Shown: piece by piece, positions 1 through 11,956 of the stretch | Layout of the letters: each line of letters opens with the position of its first letter | Position numbering within the stretch: the stretch's first letter is position 1 | Source of the DNA: Apostichopus japonicus | Taxonomy: Eukaryota; Echinodermata; Holothuroidea; Aspidochirotida; Stichopodidae | Length of the DNA: 64,000 nucleotides | Assembly (NCBI RefSeq): GCF_037975245.1 | Contig: NC_092568.1 | Location: forward strand, 27,214,501-27,278,500 | Reading direction: 5' to 3' | Position numbers and translations under genes: made by a program | Notes under the pieces: generated by a model | Seen by the model: the letters and a program-made list of their open reading frames with translations, nothing else | The model's database searches: none | Told to the model about the DNA's origin: nothing

Positions 1-903
1 GTTGATGAATACATGCTGGTCAGGGTTGCAATTCAATTCCTACGTACCAATTAGGCTATAAAAACATTTGAAGTTGACATATTTCACACCAAAAGTGAAC
101 TTGAAGCAAACAGGTGTGATGTCATAGATACATACTGACAAATTTTGATTTCTTTTTTTTTCTTTAAAGATGTACATCAAAATTTCGTTATTCAAAATTG
201 TGATGCATTAACACTTAAATACACTACAGTAGGCCTATTGATAACTTAACTTCCCCTAAAGCAAAGCTGGGACTGTATAATGTTCAGGGTTCAAAAGAAA
301 ATACCGTGAACAAAATAAGGATAAACAAAACATTTACTCGCAGTTTGAAACTATGACGTCACACCATGTTCACTTCATAAGGGGGGTGGGAAAGGGAGTG
401 TGAGTAGGGAAATGGGTGAGCTTAAATCCTGTTAGTAACGTAAACTATCGTCGATAGTACAATAGTTAACAGAGAGATCTGTATGGTTGTCGCTCCGCCT
501 TGTGTTTCTGCATAATAAGGATATTTCTCGACGTCGATACCACTGTTCATATTCGTGTAAATGTATGGGTTTTCCTGTCGATAGAAAAATGTCGATATAT
601 ACCGTCACAAAAGGTTTAAAAACAAGAAAATCATTTGTGATTTTCTGTGGATGTTTTTATCAATATTTAAACGTCAACGCTGAATGTGACGGTGTACCGG
701 TACTCACCACTGCTGCGATACTATCAAATTAAAATACTACCACTAAAAATGCTTAATTCACGATGTTAAAGAACAAAAGTATAAACGCATTGCCGCTATT
801 ATATCCGCCTGTCTCACTTGAGAATTGTACTTATATACCCATCACTGTTGAAAACCACCTGGTATTTAAAAAAACTATATCACGTGGTCGTCTATAGATA
901 TAT

Positions 904-949
<46 letters not shown>

Positions 950-1066
950 ATAGAATAGAAGATTGTACACATACTTAAACTGTCGCAACATTTTAAATCT
1001 TACCGAAAGAAATTCAGTAAAGTAACAAATAATACAAATGTTTCAAAGAATTATAGGCATATATAC
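1..1066. other. Region 3' of gene A exon 12; no gene assigned
   Basis: This is downstream of the last recognised exon of the minus-strand gene A. By analogy with genes B, C and D a short terminal exon with a hydrophobic tail is expected here or beyond the window edge. I searched the minus strand for an acceptor followed in phase 0 by a Pro-Tyr start and hydrophobic end and found no convincing candidate. An AT dinucleotide microsatellite lies at about 898-948. Confidence 0.6.
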
Positions 1067-4000
1067 CTTGGTTGGGCATTTGATGTCTTCTGGAGGATTC
1101 CAAGAGTCAGATTTTTGTCCTACAGGCTGAAGCTGTTTTAGAGCAAAGAGAAAAAATGTTTTAATGTCAAGACTGGTAACATTTATCAAAACCCTTTCTA
1201 AATTGATCGAACATCAAAATATGCTTAATTTATTGTTGCATACGACCAACTAACAAAGCAAAAATTATGTTGGTTAGTGCCAAGTATTATATAAGGTATA
1301 CTATAAACTTCCAGATTAAATTTGATGGCTTAAAGGTCAATGGTGTTGCCTCAACATCTTATCATCTGACCATTGAATTAATTGAATGAAGACAGGTCCT
1401 CCTCGAGGGATATAAACACGATTAAAAGTTTGGATAGTATTGTATAGTATAGTATGGTATGGTGTGGTATTGCATAGTATTGTATAGTATAGTATAGGAT
1501 AGTATAGTATAGGATAGTATAGTATAGGATAGTATAGTATAGGATAGTATAGTATAGTATAGGATAGTATAGTATAGTATAGGATAGTATAGTATAGTAT
1601 ATGATAGTATAATATAGTATAGTATAGTATAGGAAAGTATAGCATAGGATAGTATAGTATAGTATAGTTTAGTGCAGTGTAGTGTAGTGTGGTGTAGTAT
1701 AGTGTCGTAGAGTATATAGCAGACGATGGTGGATACAGTTGAGTACATACAGTATAGTGCATGCAGTATCGTGCATCGCAGTGGATAGGCTACTTTATAA
1801 TCGGCATATTGCATAGTGCATACAGTTAACGACATACAAAAGTGCATAGCCTGTATATCACATGCAGTAAAGTATACAGTGTAGGAAGTATAGTACGAGC
1901 CGTAAAGGGCAGTTAATATAGTTTTTACAATACAGCATATAGCATAGCATGCACAATATAGTGAATAAAGAGCATACAGTAAATAAAGCAGGGAACAGAA
2001 TGTAATACTAACCATATTTTTCCACAATTCCTTGGCCATGGTAGCGTGACCCTTGGCGCTGAAGTGGAAACAGTCTGGTGCAAAATAAGACGAATCACCT
2101 TCCAGATTCTGCAGAGACAGAGAGTTAAAATGATTTTATTATTTTAATACAGACATATCAATAAATATCAGTTGTAAAGCTAAATGCATTCTTCGTCTCT
2201 GTACAGGCATACACACACATGGTAATACACTATAGGTTACACGTATGGTACTACTGCAGGGATAGCGCCGCGTATTACCATAGTATATACTATCATACAT
2301 AATATGTTATTATGCGATCTCCTTGAGCAATGTCACATTTTACATGACTAGTTTGATATGTAAGAATTCGTTAAAGTAGGCCTACTCGTCCTGAATGAGT
2401 ACCAAGACCTTTAAATCAAGTACTAGTATGAGTATTTTCAGCATACGAGTTCCTTACATCTAGTACGACTATCGAGAACTTGCACAAAATATACTCGAGT
2501 ACTACTCGAGCACCCAGTACTTTCAAGTCCTTCACAACATCAATATTTCCACGACGGATTCCTTCACAAGCAGTTAAAAGTTATACATTTGAAGAAAACT
2601 TCCACAAATCAATATTTCATGAACCCAACATCAGAAGGAAATAAAGGGGAAAATATTTACAGGTAAGAGAGGAAACCGTGTGTTTGTAAGAAATGGTTGA
2701 TAAACCACCGTGAAGTCGTCCCTGGTATCATAGCGACCACTCATTACTAATTCTTCTGTCTTCGACTAGGGGTGAAAAAACAAAACAAATGTCAACAGTT
2801 ATGAATTTCAAATAAGGACAAATTGATAGAAACATTATTGTGTTTCATCAACAACAACAAAAAAAAACATCGTGATGTTGAAAATATATGCTGTTTGAAT
2901 ATGTTATTGACAATTTATACTCATAGCAGGCGGTAGCGTGTCATCAAAGCCTAAGGAGTCATAAACCCAAATGTTGTTGTTGAAGGGAAATGTATCGTAA
3001 TGGTAATATTGAATAGAAATACCCTTAAACAGGAAGACAGAATCATTTTTGGTTTTAGGTTTTGGAGACTCATATAGTTTTAGTGTCCATTCATACTCGA
3101 CATGGACAATTTCATTCCTAGGTATAACATTATCATATCCCACTTAATGATCGACGAATCATGATCCCTACATCAGCTTTCATAATTTTCGAGCTTTCTT
3201 ATCTTGCAAAAGCTTTACCAGGCAGTTTGTCATATCAAAGTTGGAATTTTAACTTAAAGTTACGGAACTTTTAAAATACTGTATATTATTTGCAAATTTT
3301 ATAGATTTACTTTTCACTACCGAATTCAATTACTATTTTCAATATTTATAGACAATTGGGAATCGTTTCGGAGACAAATAAGGTATAAGCATTATAAACC
3401 TATGTCATTACCCACCATCCGTTACCTGCTCCCCTATGCCCTTACCCCTCCACCCATACCCCCATTCTGCCCTGACCCTCAGACATAACCTTATGCGTGT
3501 AAAACTTCAGACATTCTGCCAAACGGTTGTTTATAGAATCTGCTTTGAATTTCATTTTCAAGCCTATGTGTTGGTAGCCTATACAATTTACTGTACTCAC
3601 CTGGTATGACTGTATCAGCTCGACTAACTCCTGATGATCGTCGCCCTCTTTAAACATAGCACAGTTACAAGCGGCGCTGCAAGTGAAATTATAACAATAA
3701 GATACTGATGAATAATGTGATATTACGAAAGCAGACATTAATGCTCAAAAATATAAATACACTTTCCTATTATTCTCCTTGATTTTCTTCATGGTCAGTT
3801 GTGTGTGCTGAAAACCCCACCAAAAACGACCCGTCCCTCCATGTTCACATAATATTTGCAAGTTTTCATTTATTTGCCTCTAAACTGTCGAGAGATCGTA
3901 CACGTTTTTGTCTTTAAACAGGAATTTGTAAACATTACTGGTAAAGGGTAATTGTAATATATAATATTTTAGAACATGACAACACTTTTTACAATTGATG

Positions 4001-7000
4001 AGTACACAAAATCAAATTTTCAATGTAATCTTTGAGGTAAACAATGATAAGAACTTGAATCCATTTTTTGCTGTTATATTACATGAACAATTACGATTGT
4101 CATCCCGATTTTAAGGGTTAAACGAGTTTCTTATCCTTTTTTGAACCAAGGTATACGTAATCAAGTTTTTGATAATGATGCAAAACCCCCAGAGAAAAAA
4201 AAAACAAATAAATAAATAAAGAGAACCGAAACCAAATCACTTACAAGTGAATCAAGTCGCACTTGAGACCACTGAGATGATCAACATCAGTTACTCTTAG
4301 GATGCCTTGAAGATTTATCAGAGTACGTGGCATTTCCCTGTGCATGATATCCAAAGCTTCCCTTACATGCTCAACATACTGTTCCGCGGAGTACTTGTGG
4401 AAGTTAAAGCAATACTGACAAAGATCGTTGGCGCCAATGAAAATTGAAACAACTTTCCAATCGGCTTTAAAATCGACAGCTGGGTGAGCTTTCATTCTCG
4501 AGATCATTTCGTTGGTCATGGTGGTCATATGTCTGTAAAAAGGATCAAACTAGTTGATTTGTTGATGTACTCAACATTAAAGTTACTATAATTACGTCAG
4601 GACAGTACGAGGTCTCAATCAGTCCAAATATATACACGGTAGGCTATGTTGTATTTATTGTCAATATACAAATGATTAATATCTCGGAAAGCACGTCACA
4701 CTTCTTAAAGAAAAAATACATATATGAATAGAGGAATATGGATGAAATTGCTGTGGCTGTAAGCTACTTCTTCAACTCTTCTTCAACTCTTCTTCAACTC
4801 TTCTTCAACTCTTCTTCAACTCTTCTTCAACCCTTCTTCAACTCTTCTTCAACTCTTCTTTGAAATGTAGAACTTGTGAATGTAACCCCCCCCCCCCCCC
4901 TCTTATATCTGACTGTCAGACTCAACTAAGCAAATACAGGCAAAGTAACTGTGCATCTGATTTGATAAGTGTCCACTCAGTATCAACCCCCCCCCCCCCC
5001 CCCTTAACCGCTTTATAATTTGTTGTTTTCAATGAGCTTCTCAGAAACTCTCCGTGAATTTTATCCTTAATAGTTATTTTGATTTGTAAAAGTTTTCGCT
5101 TGATTATATGTATATATATATCTAGGAAAGGAAAGCACTTCCATAACAGATTTGCTTAATTGACCATTAAACCTTATAGATTGAAAAATAGTATAAATTT
5201 TAAATTTTACAGGATTTGTGCCTTTCTCGGCTGAAATGGTTGATTTTTGGAAGTAGTACATAACAAGGCTGTCAGCTTATTTTACCCTTCATAATCGACG
5301 TTTTAGGCTTCCGTTCATTTTGACGAGAGGCAATTAATCTTGCAATGTGGATCGTCCTAGATAGTCATTATCAGTTGCCTAAACGTTTATTATGCATCGA
5401 CATAACCATGGAAACATGACGTCACTTACTCTGATCGAGCTCCACTGATGGCTGTGTTAAAGGCAGCTTCCTCAGAAAAATAACCGGATACTCCAGTGGA
5501 GTAACCCTTTAAGTTAGGATTAAACTTTTTAATGATATCTGTAGAACAAGGAAATATAAATATATATATGTATATTTAATGTTTCGTACTCTTTTCAAGT
5601 ACTAAAAGCGTCTGGCAGATCTCAGGCATTACAGTAAAGTTACATTTCATGCAATTCAAGGTCAGGTTTGTTATATATTATAACATTCCAAATTATCATT
5701 TAAGAAAAACTTGGAAAATAAAGAAAGATTAGTTGTCCATCATCATGAATGAATGATGTATGTTTCATTAATTATTTTATTAGGAATGTGAAGATGGGAC
5801 GAATGGAGGGGGGGGGGGGGTGGACGTTGATGGCATTGCTTATTCTTTTCGTAAACTGCATGATGTAATGCCCATATATACTCATATGCACTTATATTGA
5901 TCGATTAAGTAAAAGAAGAATGCAAATTGTGTATGCAATGATTTATGGCATGTCTAAACAGGCTTGCACATGCATACTTCGATACATTTGCATTATAATG
6001 CAATCCAGATAAAGCGGTAATAAGTGACAATAGAAACTATTGTTTTAATGATGAGAGAGGACTCACTAGGTAAGGTAGATACATCATCAATCGTATCGTC
6101 TCCTCCGACACTGAAAAAACATGAGGAAAAGAAATGCAGTAGTGAAATTAACCGATTGTATAAAGAATATGTCACTTAATATAACTATTGCAATTCTTCG
6201 AAGTACCGTCATGATCACAGGGTCACATTCCCAGTGCCGGGTTACCCAAATGGCAGATGGGGCTAGAGCCCAGAAGTTAAAGGGGTCCCAAACTCATGTG
6301 GCCGTCGTAAAGACTTCCAGGTAAGACGTGCCAGCTTTCTATTTTCGGATTGTTCCTTCAAAATTGATGGGGTGAAGGGTTGAGAAACATGCCTTAGGGC
6401 CCCACAGAGTGTTAATCGGCACAATATACTCTCAATGTAAGAGGAGTTGGATTGGCTTTATCTTGGGTTATTATTTTTTAAAAGCTTTGTACAAATAACG
6501 CACTCATTTAGATGGAGGACAAACAGTTGATTTATCATAATAACACAAAAAGACATTGATGGCGTCTGCACTGATTTCGTGACATATATAATTTAACCTA
6601 ATAAAACGAAACATGAATAAAGCAAGAGTTATATGTATATTCTATGCTATAATTGAAAGGGAATAAAGTTGAAATGAAAAAAATAAAAAAATAAAAAATA
6701 TAAATATAAATAAACTTACGGCCATGCTCTACCCCTGTATTCGTTGACTAGTTCAGCTAAGGTACAAGCATCGCTTCCAAATCCCGCCTTTGGTAAAAAA
6801 ATGAAATACATATACAATAGTTCAAATGAATATGAGAAATATAAAAATACTCTTTTATGATAATATAAATACATTTAAATAGTTAGGTATCATTATTCTT
6901 CATTATGTCTATTTACTGTAACGAACAGCTATATAAAGTCTAGAGCAGTTGGCAGTTGACACGTGTTATGCAATTTTGTTTTGTAGTGGGAACATGGTAA

Positions 7001-8741
7001 CTTTAGAACTAATAGTTTGAGTTTTATTTTTTAAAGGTCAAAGGTCAAAAGTTCATAGATCAAAAGAAAGATCTTACCGTTAATGAGTCACCCATCGCTC
7101 CGATTACAGATATGTCGTGTGGTCGTAGCTTGTGCACTGTTATAGGAAATTAAAACACGACGCTATAGAGTAAACTATATCATTAATTAAATAGGCAATA
7201 AAGTCAGTTTTGCGCATGGAATCGTAGATTCTGTCAAGGGCAATTTTTTTTTTATTGATAGACGAAATGAACTTACCTCATTTGGGTAAATTTTTTTGGT
7301 ACAAAATTGATCCTTTAATAACTGATCATAATCTGGTTACAACACCTAACTCACACCCGGAGATGGGTAATGAATGTTGGTATATCACCCCCACCCCCCC
7401 TCCAGACCCCCAGACATCTTGCCCGGAATTCCTGAGGATTATTAAATAGTTTCTTTTATCTTTTCACAATTGATATAGGCATTGCAAAGTTTCAAATAAG
7501 AACCATAATTTTCAATTACACAATTACAACTATACTAAACGTGGAGTTGATGCCAATTATGTCCAATACCATGGTTGTAATTTAACACAGCTTTTAGAAA
7601 TAAGGTAATTATAAATATCTCGTTAATTAATTGAATAATGTATTCATCTACTCCTTCATTAATTACACCGACCTGAGGTAGCCGGAGAGCCGGACGATAT
7701 CTCTGTGTTGCAATCAAAACTGTAAATGTGTTTCTGCAAAAGGAAGTATTTCAATTTATTTTTACTTAATCGACCACTTATAATATGGTAGAACTTCTAG
7801 GTTGCCTGTCAATGCACTTGTAAAAGCATATTTATACATACTTCAGTAAATTACGTAAACCAACATTTTGTAATTAAAAGTATCATTTATATTAAATCAT
7901 TTTTCTTTACAGTGACCATATGGTTATTTCTAGTATTCTGGTATTTGTCGTTAAAATTGTGTTTCGTTTTAACCAATTTAAATGTGGTCAGTCTATGTAT
8001 TATATTTTTAGCATCCTGTTATGTAACTTGGTTCCCTATAAAGGCGAGTTGCTCGGTGGGTTTGCGGACAGTGGGGCGAGTTGATCGGTGGGTTTGCGGG
8101 CAGTGGGGCGAGTCTGTCGGTGGGTTTGCGGACAGCCGGGAGGGTTGGTCGGTGGATTTACGGACAGCGGGCTAAGTGGTCGGCGGGTTTGTGGACAGCG
8201 GGCGAGATGCTTTGGTGTGCGTCATTTCCTATAGAGCTTCAGTTTCAGTAATATTATAGGCTTTGAGATATATATACCGAGATATATGGCACTCATCGTG
8301 CCTCAGACCCCTTATTTTATTTTACTTACGTAATCAACTCGACATTGTGCCCCTACATCTGGGTATAGGTCCCCCATGATCCCGATGGTACGTAGGAAGG
8401 TCGGCCAGACATCTAAAGAAGAAGATATACATATATATACCTGATAAATATAATGTTTTGACCTAGAATGAGCTCAATGTTGACCTACAGGACATAAGAG
8501 TCCATACAGCTCGGGCACAAGGGAGTGTATACCGACCGACAAAAACGCCGGAATTACAAAAATCGTTCCATTCAGACCCACCCCATCTCTTTCCCCTATT
8601 AAGTTAACATAACACACATAACGGCAGAAACTCAAATATAAAGTTTTACTTTGTTGGAGTATACTTACTATCGTCAGCTGACCCTGAATTCTCCAGACAA
8701 AGCGATGTTCCAAACAACAGGAATAATATAAACACCTTCAT
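1067..8741 (-). CDS. PLB1: Gene A: phospholipase B1-like GDSL/SGNH hydrolase, 12 of 13 exons (3' end missing)
   Basis: Predicted secreted or surface phospholipase B/lysophospholipase. Coding exons in transcript order: 8741-8669, 8412-8330, 7733-7673, 7136-7078, 6787-6720, 6110-6067, 5538-5430, 4532-4245, 3676-3601, 2765-2661, 2108-2013, 1132-1067; total 1128 nt, 376 codons in frame. The start is the ATG of a signal peptide ([15 protein letters not shown]). The catalytic blocks are visible: GDSLT at about residues 88-92 (Ser90 nucleophile), NTAISGA block II, IGANDLC with Asn201, and APDCFHFS with Asp334 and His337. Block III reads GAND where C, D and E read GGND; the family motif G-x-N-D allows this. 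Exon 2 is 83 nt, shorter than in its paralogues. The exon 3 donor is CAG|gtcggt, weaker than the others. The terminal exon was not found. It is the most diverged member together with E. Family assignment is firm; exact splice sites are predictions. Confidence 0.9.
1431..1730. repeat. Pentanucleotide minisatellite (AGTAT/AGGAT)n
   Basis: About 250-300 bp of AGTAT-type pentamers with regular AGGAT variants every two to three units, decaying at the right into GTGTAGTGTAG variants. It lies in intron 11 of gene A. It produces long but meaningless minus-strand frames of Tyr-Thr-Ile-Leu repeats. Confidence 0.9.
4766..4860. repeat. 11-bp tandem repeat (TTCTTCAACTC)n
   Basis: About eight nearly perfect copies of an 11-bp unit in intron 7 of gene A. 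Two long poly-C runs follow at 4886-4900 and 4987-5003. The minus strand is a purine-rich GAAGAAGAGTTG-like tract, which could matter for splicing, but no function is shown. Confidence 0.9.
6205..6430. mobile_element. GC-richer interspersed fragment, possible transposon remnant
   Basis: A block with base composition unlike the surrounding AT-rich intron 5 of gene A, containing phrases such as GGCAGATGGGGCTAGAGCCC and AGGGCCCCACAGAG. A similar GGGCCC-bearing block occurs at about 29118-29188 in gene C. I see no terminal repeats or target-site duplication, so the class is unknown. Confidence 0.3.
8043..8207. repeat. 31-32 bp G-rich minisatellite, about five copies
   Basis: Five imperfect copies of a unit beginning GGCGAGTTGATCGGTGGGTT and ending GCGGACAGTGG, in intron 2 of gene A. 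G-richness is on the plus strand, so the transcribed pre-mRNA of gene A carries the C-rich version. Copies become more divergent toward the right. Confidence 0.9.
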
Positions 8742-9108
8742 ATTGCAAAACAATGTGAAATGCTCACTTAAAGACTTTTAGGACTTTTTTTAAGGAAACT
8801 TCGATGTGTAACAACAAATTTCGGTGGGTAAGCTATTAAGCTAGTAAGATATTAACTCGCTGCAGTCCACTCCTTGGGTAGTGTATACGTTACGTATTTT
8901 GTAAGTCATCTTCTTATCAAATATGAATATTCCAGTTGAGCAGATATTATTAGAATTTGTTTTATCCGTTATTTATCAGAGTCATCTGAGTCTTGCTTTG
9001 TTTTATCCCTAATTAGTGTCAAAGTAATAATTGATTACGTATCTGTTATAATAACCTTTGATCGAAGGCTCGACTTTATATTCATATCGCCGAGCGGCAA
9101 GGTACCTA

Positions 9109-9149
<41 letters not shown>

Positions 9150-10660
9150 CTTGTATTTTAGATAGAGTATAAAATCACTTTAATATATAATAAAAAACAT
9201 TAAAACCCAACGAAACTTTGGTGGGTTGAAAGTATAGCTTCTTGAGTTATTGTTGAGTTGGAGGGCAAGGGTGAGAGGGTTTGAGTACAAATACTGGTCT
9301 ATGTCCGTTTTTGGGGAGGGACTTATGTGAAAGGTCAAACGGTAGGGGAAGGAGAAACCCTCCACATTAAGACAAATATTTTTGGGTTGGGGTATAAGGT
9401 GGGTTATTGCAAACTGCATGGGGCTATCAAATCCATCATTTTGACTGCATTCGCCTGTTTGTGTAGTATAAGTTAAGTATAAGTTTGAATGTTGCATTGT
9501 ATACGAATTTATGTATGTGTATAATAGACTGTAAACAATATAGAAGGTCTTGTTCTTTATTTGCCACCCCTACCCGTCCAAATCTGGTGAAAATGGTATT
9601 GTTTTCAGAAGTGTGATTTGGTTACAGAAGTGAATATATATACGTCACTTGCTGTTTCTCAATAGGCATTTTTGGGCATAAATTTTCTTTTTCTTGTTAA
9701 CTACAATAAAAATGCAATAATAACGTACAATCAGACAGAAAGACAGACGTAACATGTTTGTTTGTTTGTTTTTTATTTGTTTTATCACAAAACATTACAT
9801 GTTCAGGTTTGATGAATATATTTATATCTGTACATTAAGGTTGACCATTCTACCTTTCACAGCATTTGCTAGTGACACATCCTTATGCCAAAGATTTTTT
9901 TTTTCCAATTGCAATGATGAGTATGTGTTAGCACACGAAGAGTAATCAACTTGTTAATATTTTAGTTATTTAGTAAAGAATTATTTTTTCTATAAAGTGT
10001 GACGTCACATTAAGTAACGTGCAGGTTGTTACTATGCACTGTCGTACACATTACCTACTATACACAATTCTTTTACATAACCATTCCACAATTGGCGTAT
10101 TGATGCCCTTTTTAAATTGTTCTCATTTTCTTCACTATAGGAATCTTTCCGATGGCTTATTGCAATATTAATAAAAGTAAAGTATTTTTGATAAAGATCT
10201 TTCATTTGAGTTGCGTTAATAAAATGGGGGTACCCGCTCCAAACTAGGTATAATTGAGACGCAAGAAAGCAACATTCAGAAGGGGGAGGTGAACTAGTAT
10301 TTATCATTTATTTTCACAAATTCCAAATAAAATCAATAAAATAGCTTTCAGTTTCTCTCTTATACACGTTACACTATAGCTTTAGCACCTTTTCCTGTCT
10401 TTCAATTCTGATGTTTGACACAAATGTCATATGTATGTTCAGTACGAAAATAAAATATTTTCTTAATTATTGACAAGTCGGTTATAAATTTCAAGAATAT
10501 CTGGAAGTTTACGACAGTTGTATGGGGTAAGAAGGGGAAGTTCATCGCTTCAAACCTAAGACGAAAGTTTGTATTAATTACATGCTTATGAATCTGTTCT
10601 AGCATTGGTTGCTACTGCAAACTGGATGAAAATCACCGAAAGATGTACATATTTTAACGT
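8742..10660. other. Spacer between gene A start and gene B stop
   Basis: Holds the gene A promoter region and the gene B 3' untranslated region. An AT microsatellite lies at about 9113-9143. On the minus strand a canonical AATAAA is present at 10312-10307, about 350 nt after the gene B stop, and could be its polyadenylation signal. I recognise no other gene; open frames here lack family resemblance. Confidence 0.6.
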
Positions 10661-11843
10661 TTAGAGGACAAATAATACCACCGACAGAAAACTCAAAAAG
10701 ACATTCAAACTGGAGGACATGATTGTCAGACTCGAGATCGATTCCGCATTCTGCTTGCTGTTCAAATTGGTGTAAAAATACGGGAAATCCTGTAAATTGT
10801 AAAGAAAGAGATGACGTCACATGGACCATTACTTGACACATGAAAATGCCAGATGTGCTAGATATTACCGTTACAGTAAAAATGTGAGAATGTAAGCCTC
10901 TATAGAAAGAGTTCTATGATTTATTTTTATTCAAATGGTAGCAATAACTTCCTGCATGAAACTTTTTGTTCCAAGTTGGTATCCTAGTGGTATAAAGACT
11001 AGACAAGCCGACTGATAATGAACTATATTACCTGTAATTATCATGCACATCGTGTCTTGATGTTTGTTTGTTTTTGCTACTGACGATAATTACACATCAG
11101 AAAATTGCCAAACAAGATCACGAAGTACTATAAAGTACATGCGAGTATAAAGTCATCCTAGTTCACTGACCAATACTGGCTGCTATATCTAGCAAGCAGA
11201 TGTCCATCGACTATTCTAAAAAGAACACCAAACACGGAACCTTCAGAATAGTTTAAGAAATTAATTAAATTATTAATATATATTATAAAATGAACAGGCG
11301 AGAATTCGATGCCCTTGTATATGTAATAGTATTTTGAGCCATAGTTATGAAAAAACAATTGAAATTTCATTTTTACCTCGGAGGGACAATGAATACTTCC
11401 TTGTGGGTTCCAAGATTTGTCCTTTTCTCCAACTGGTTGCAGCTGTCGATAATTAAAATAAACAAATGGGTATCGAACCGTTGTCATGTTAAGTATACGT
11501 CGGCTTCCACGGCCTAGGAGGTAATTGTCTTCAAAGTGTAAGACGATTCAGACGAACAAGATACAGCCAATGACGGTCATCACTGACGAACATGAGGGAC
11601 TAAAGAGTGATGAAACGGAGTCTATATTCTTGGAAAGATTATAGTTGTATATGGATGTGTGTATGAGGTCACATCTCCGTTTCTCAATCAGGTCCCTCCT
11701 TCCCTCTTCCCACCCCGCCGTTCACCATCATCCAGTAAATGAAAGTCTCGCAATAAGTCGAACAGTGCTTCTACGATTAATTATTGTAAAATAATGAAAA
11801 TTATTGTATTTATAATATAGGCCTCTATAAACATATTAAATAA

Positions 11844-11880
<37 letters not shown>

Positions 11881-11886
11881 ATATAT

Positions 11887-11956
<70 letters not shown>

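Noticed and set aside
1337-2039. Two long minus-strand frames rich in Tyr, Ile and Leu
   Set aside because: Translation of the AGTAT minisatellite; the true exon 11 of gene A covers only 2013-2108 of the second frame.
7912-8175. Plus-strand 87-residue frame with repeated GG-FADS-like segments
   Set aside because: It is the G-rich minisatellite in intron 2 of gene A read as protein.
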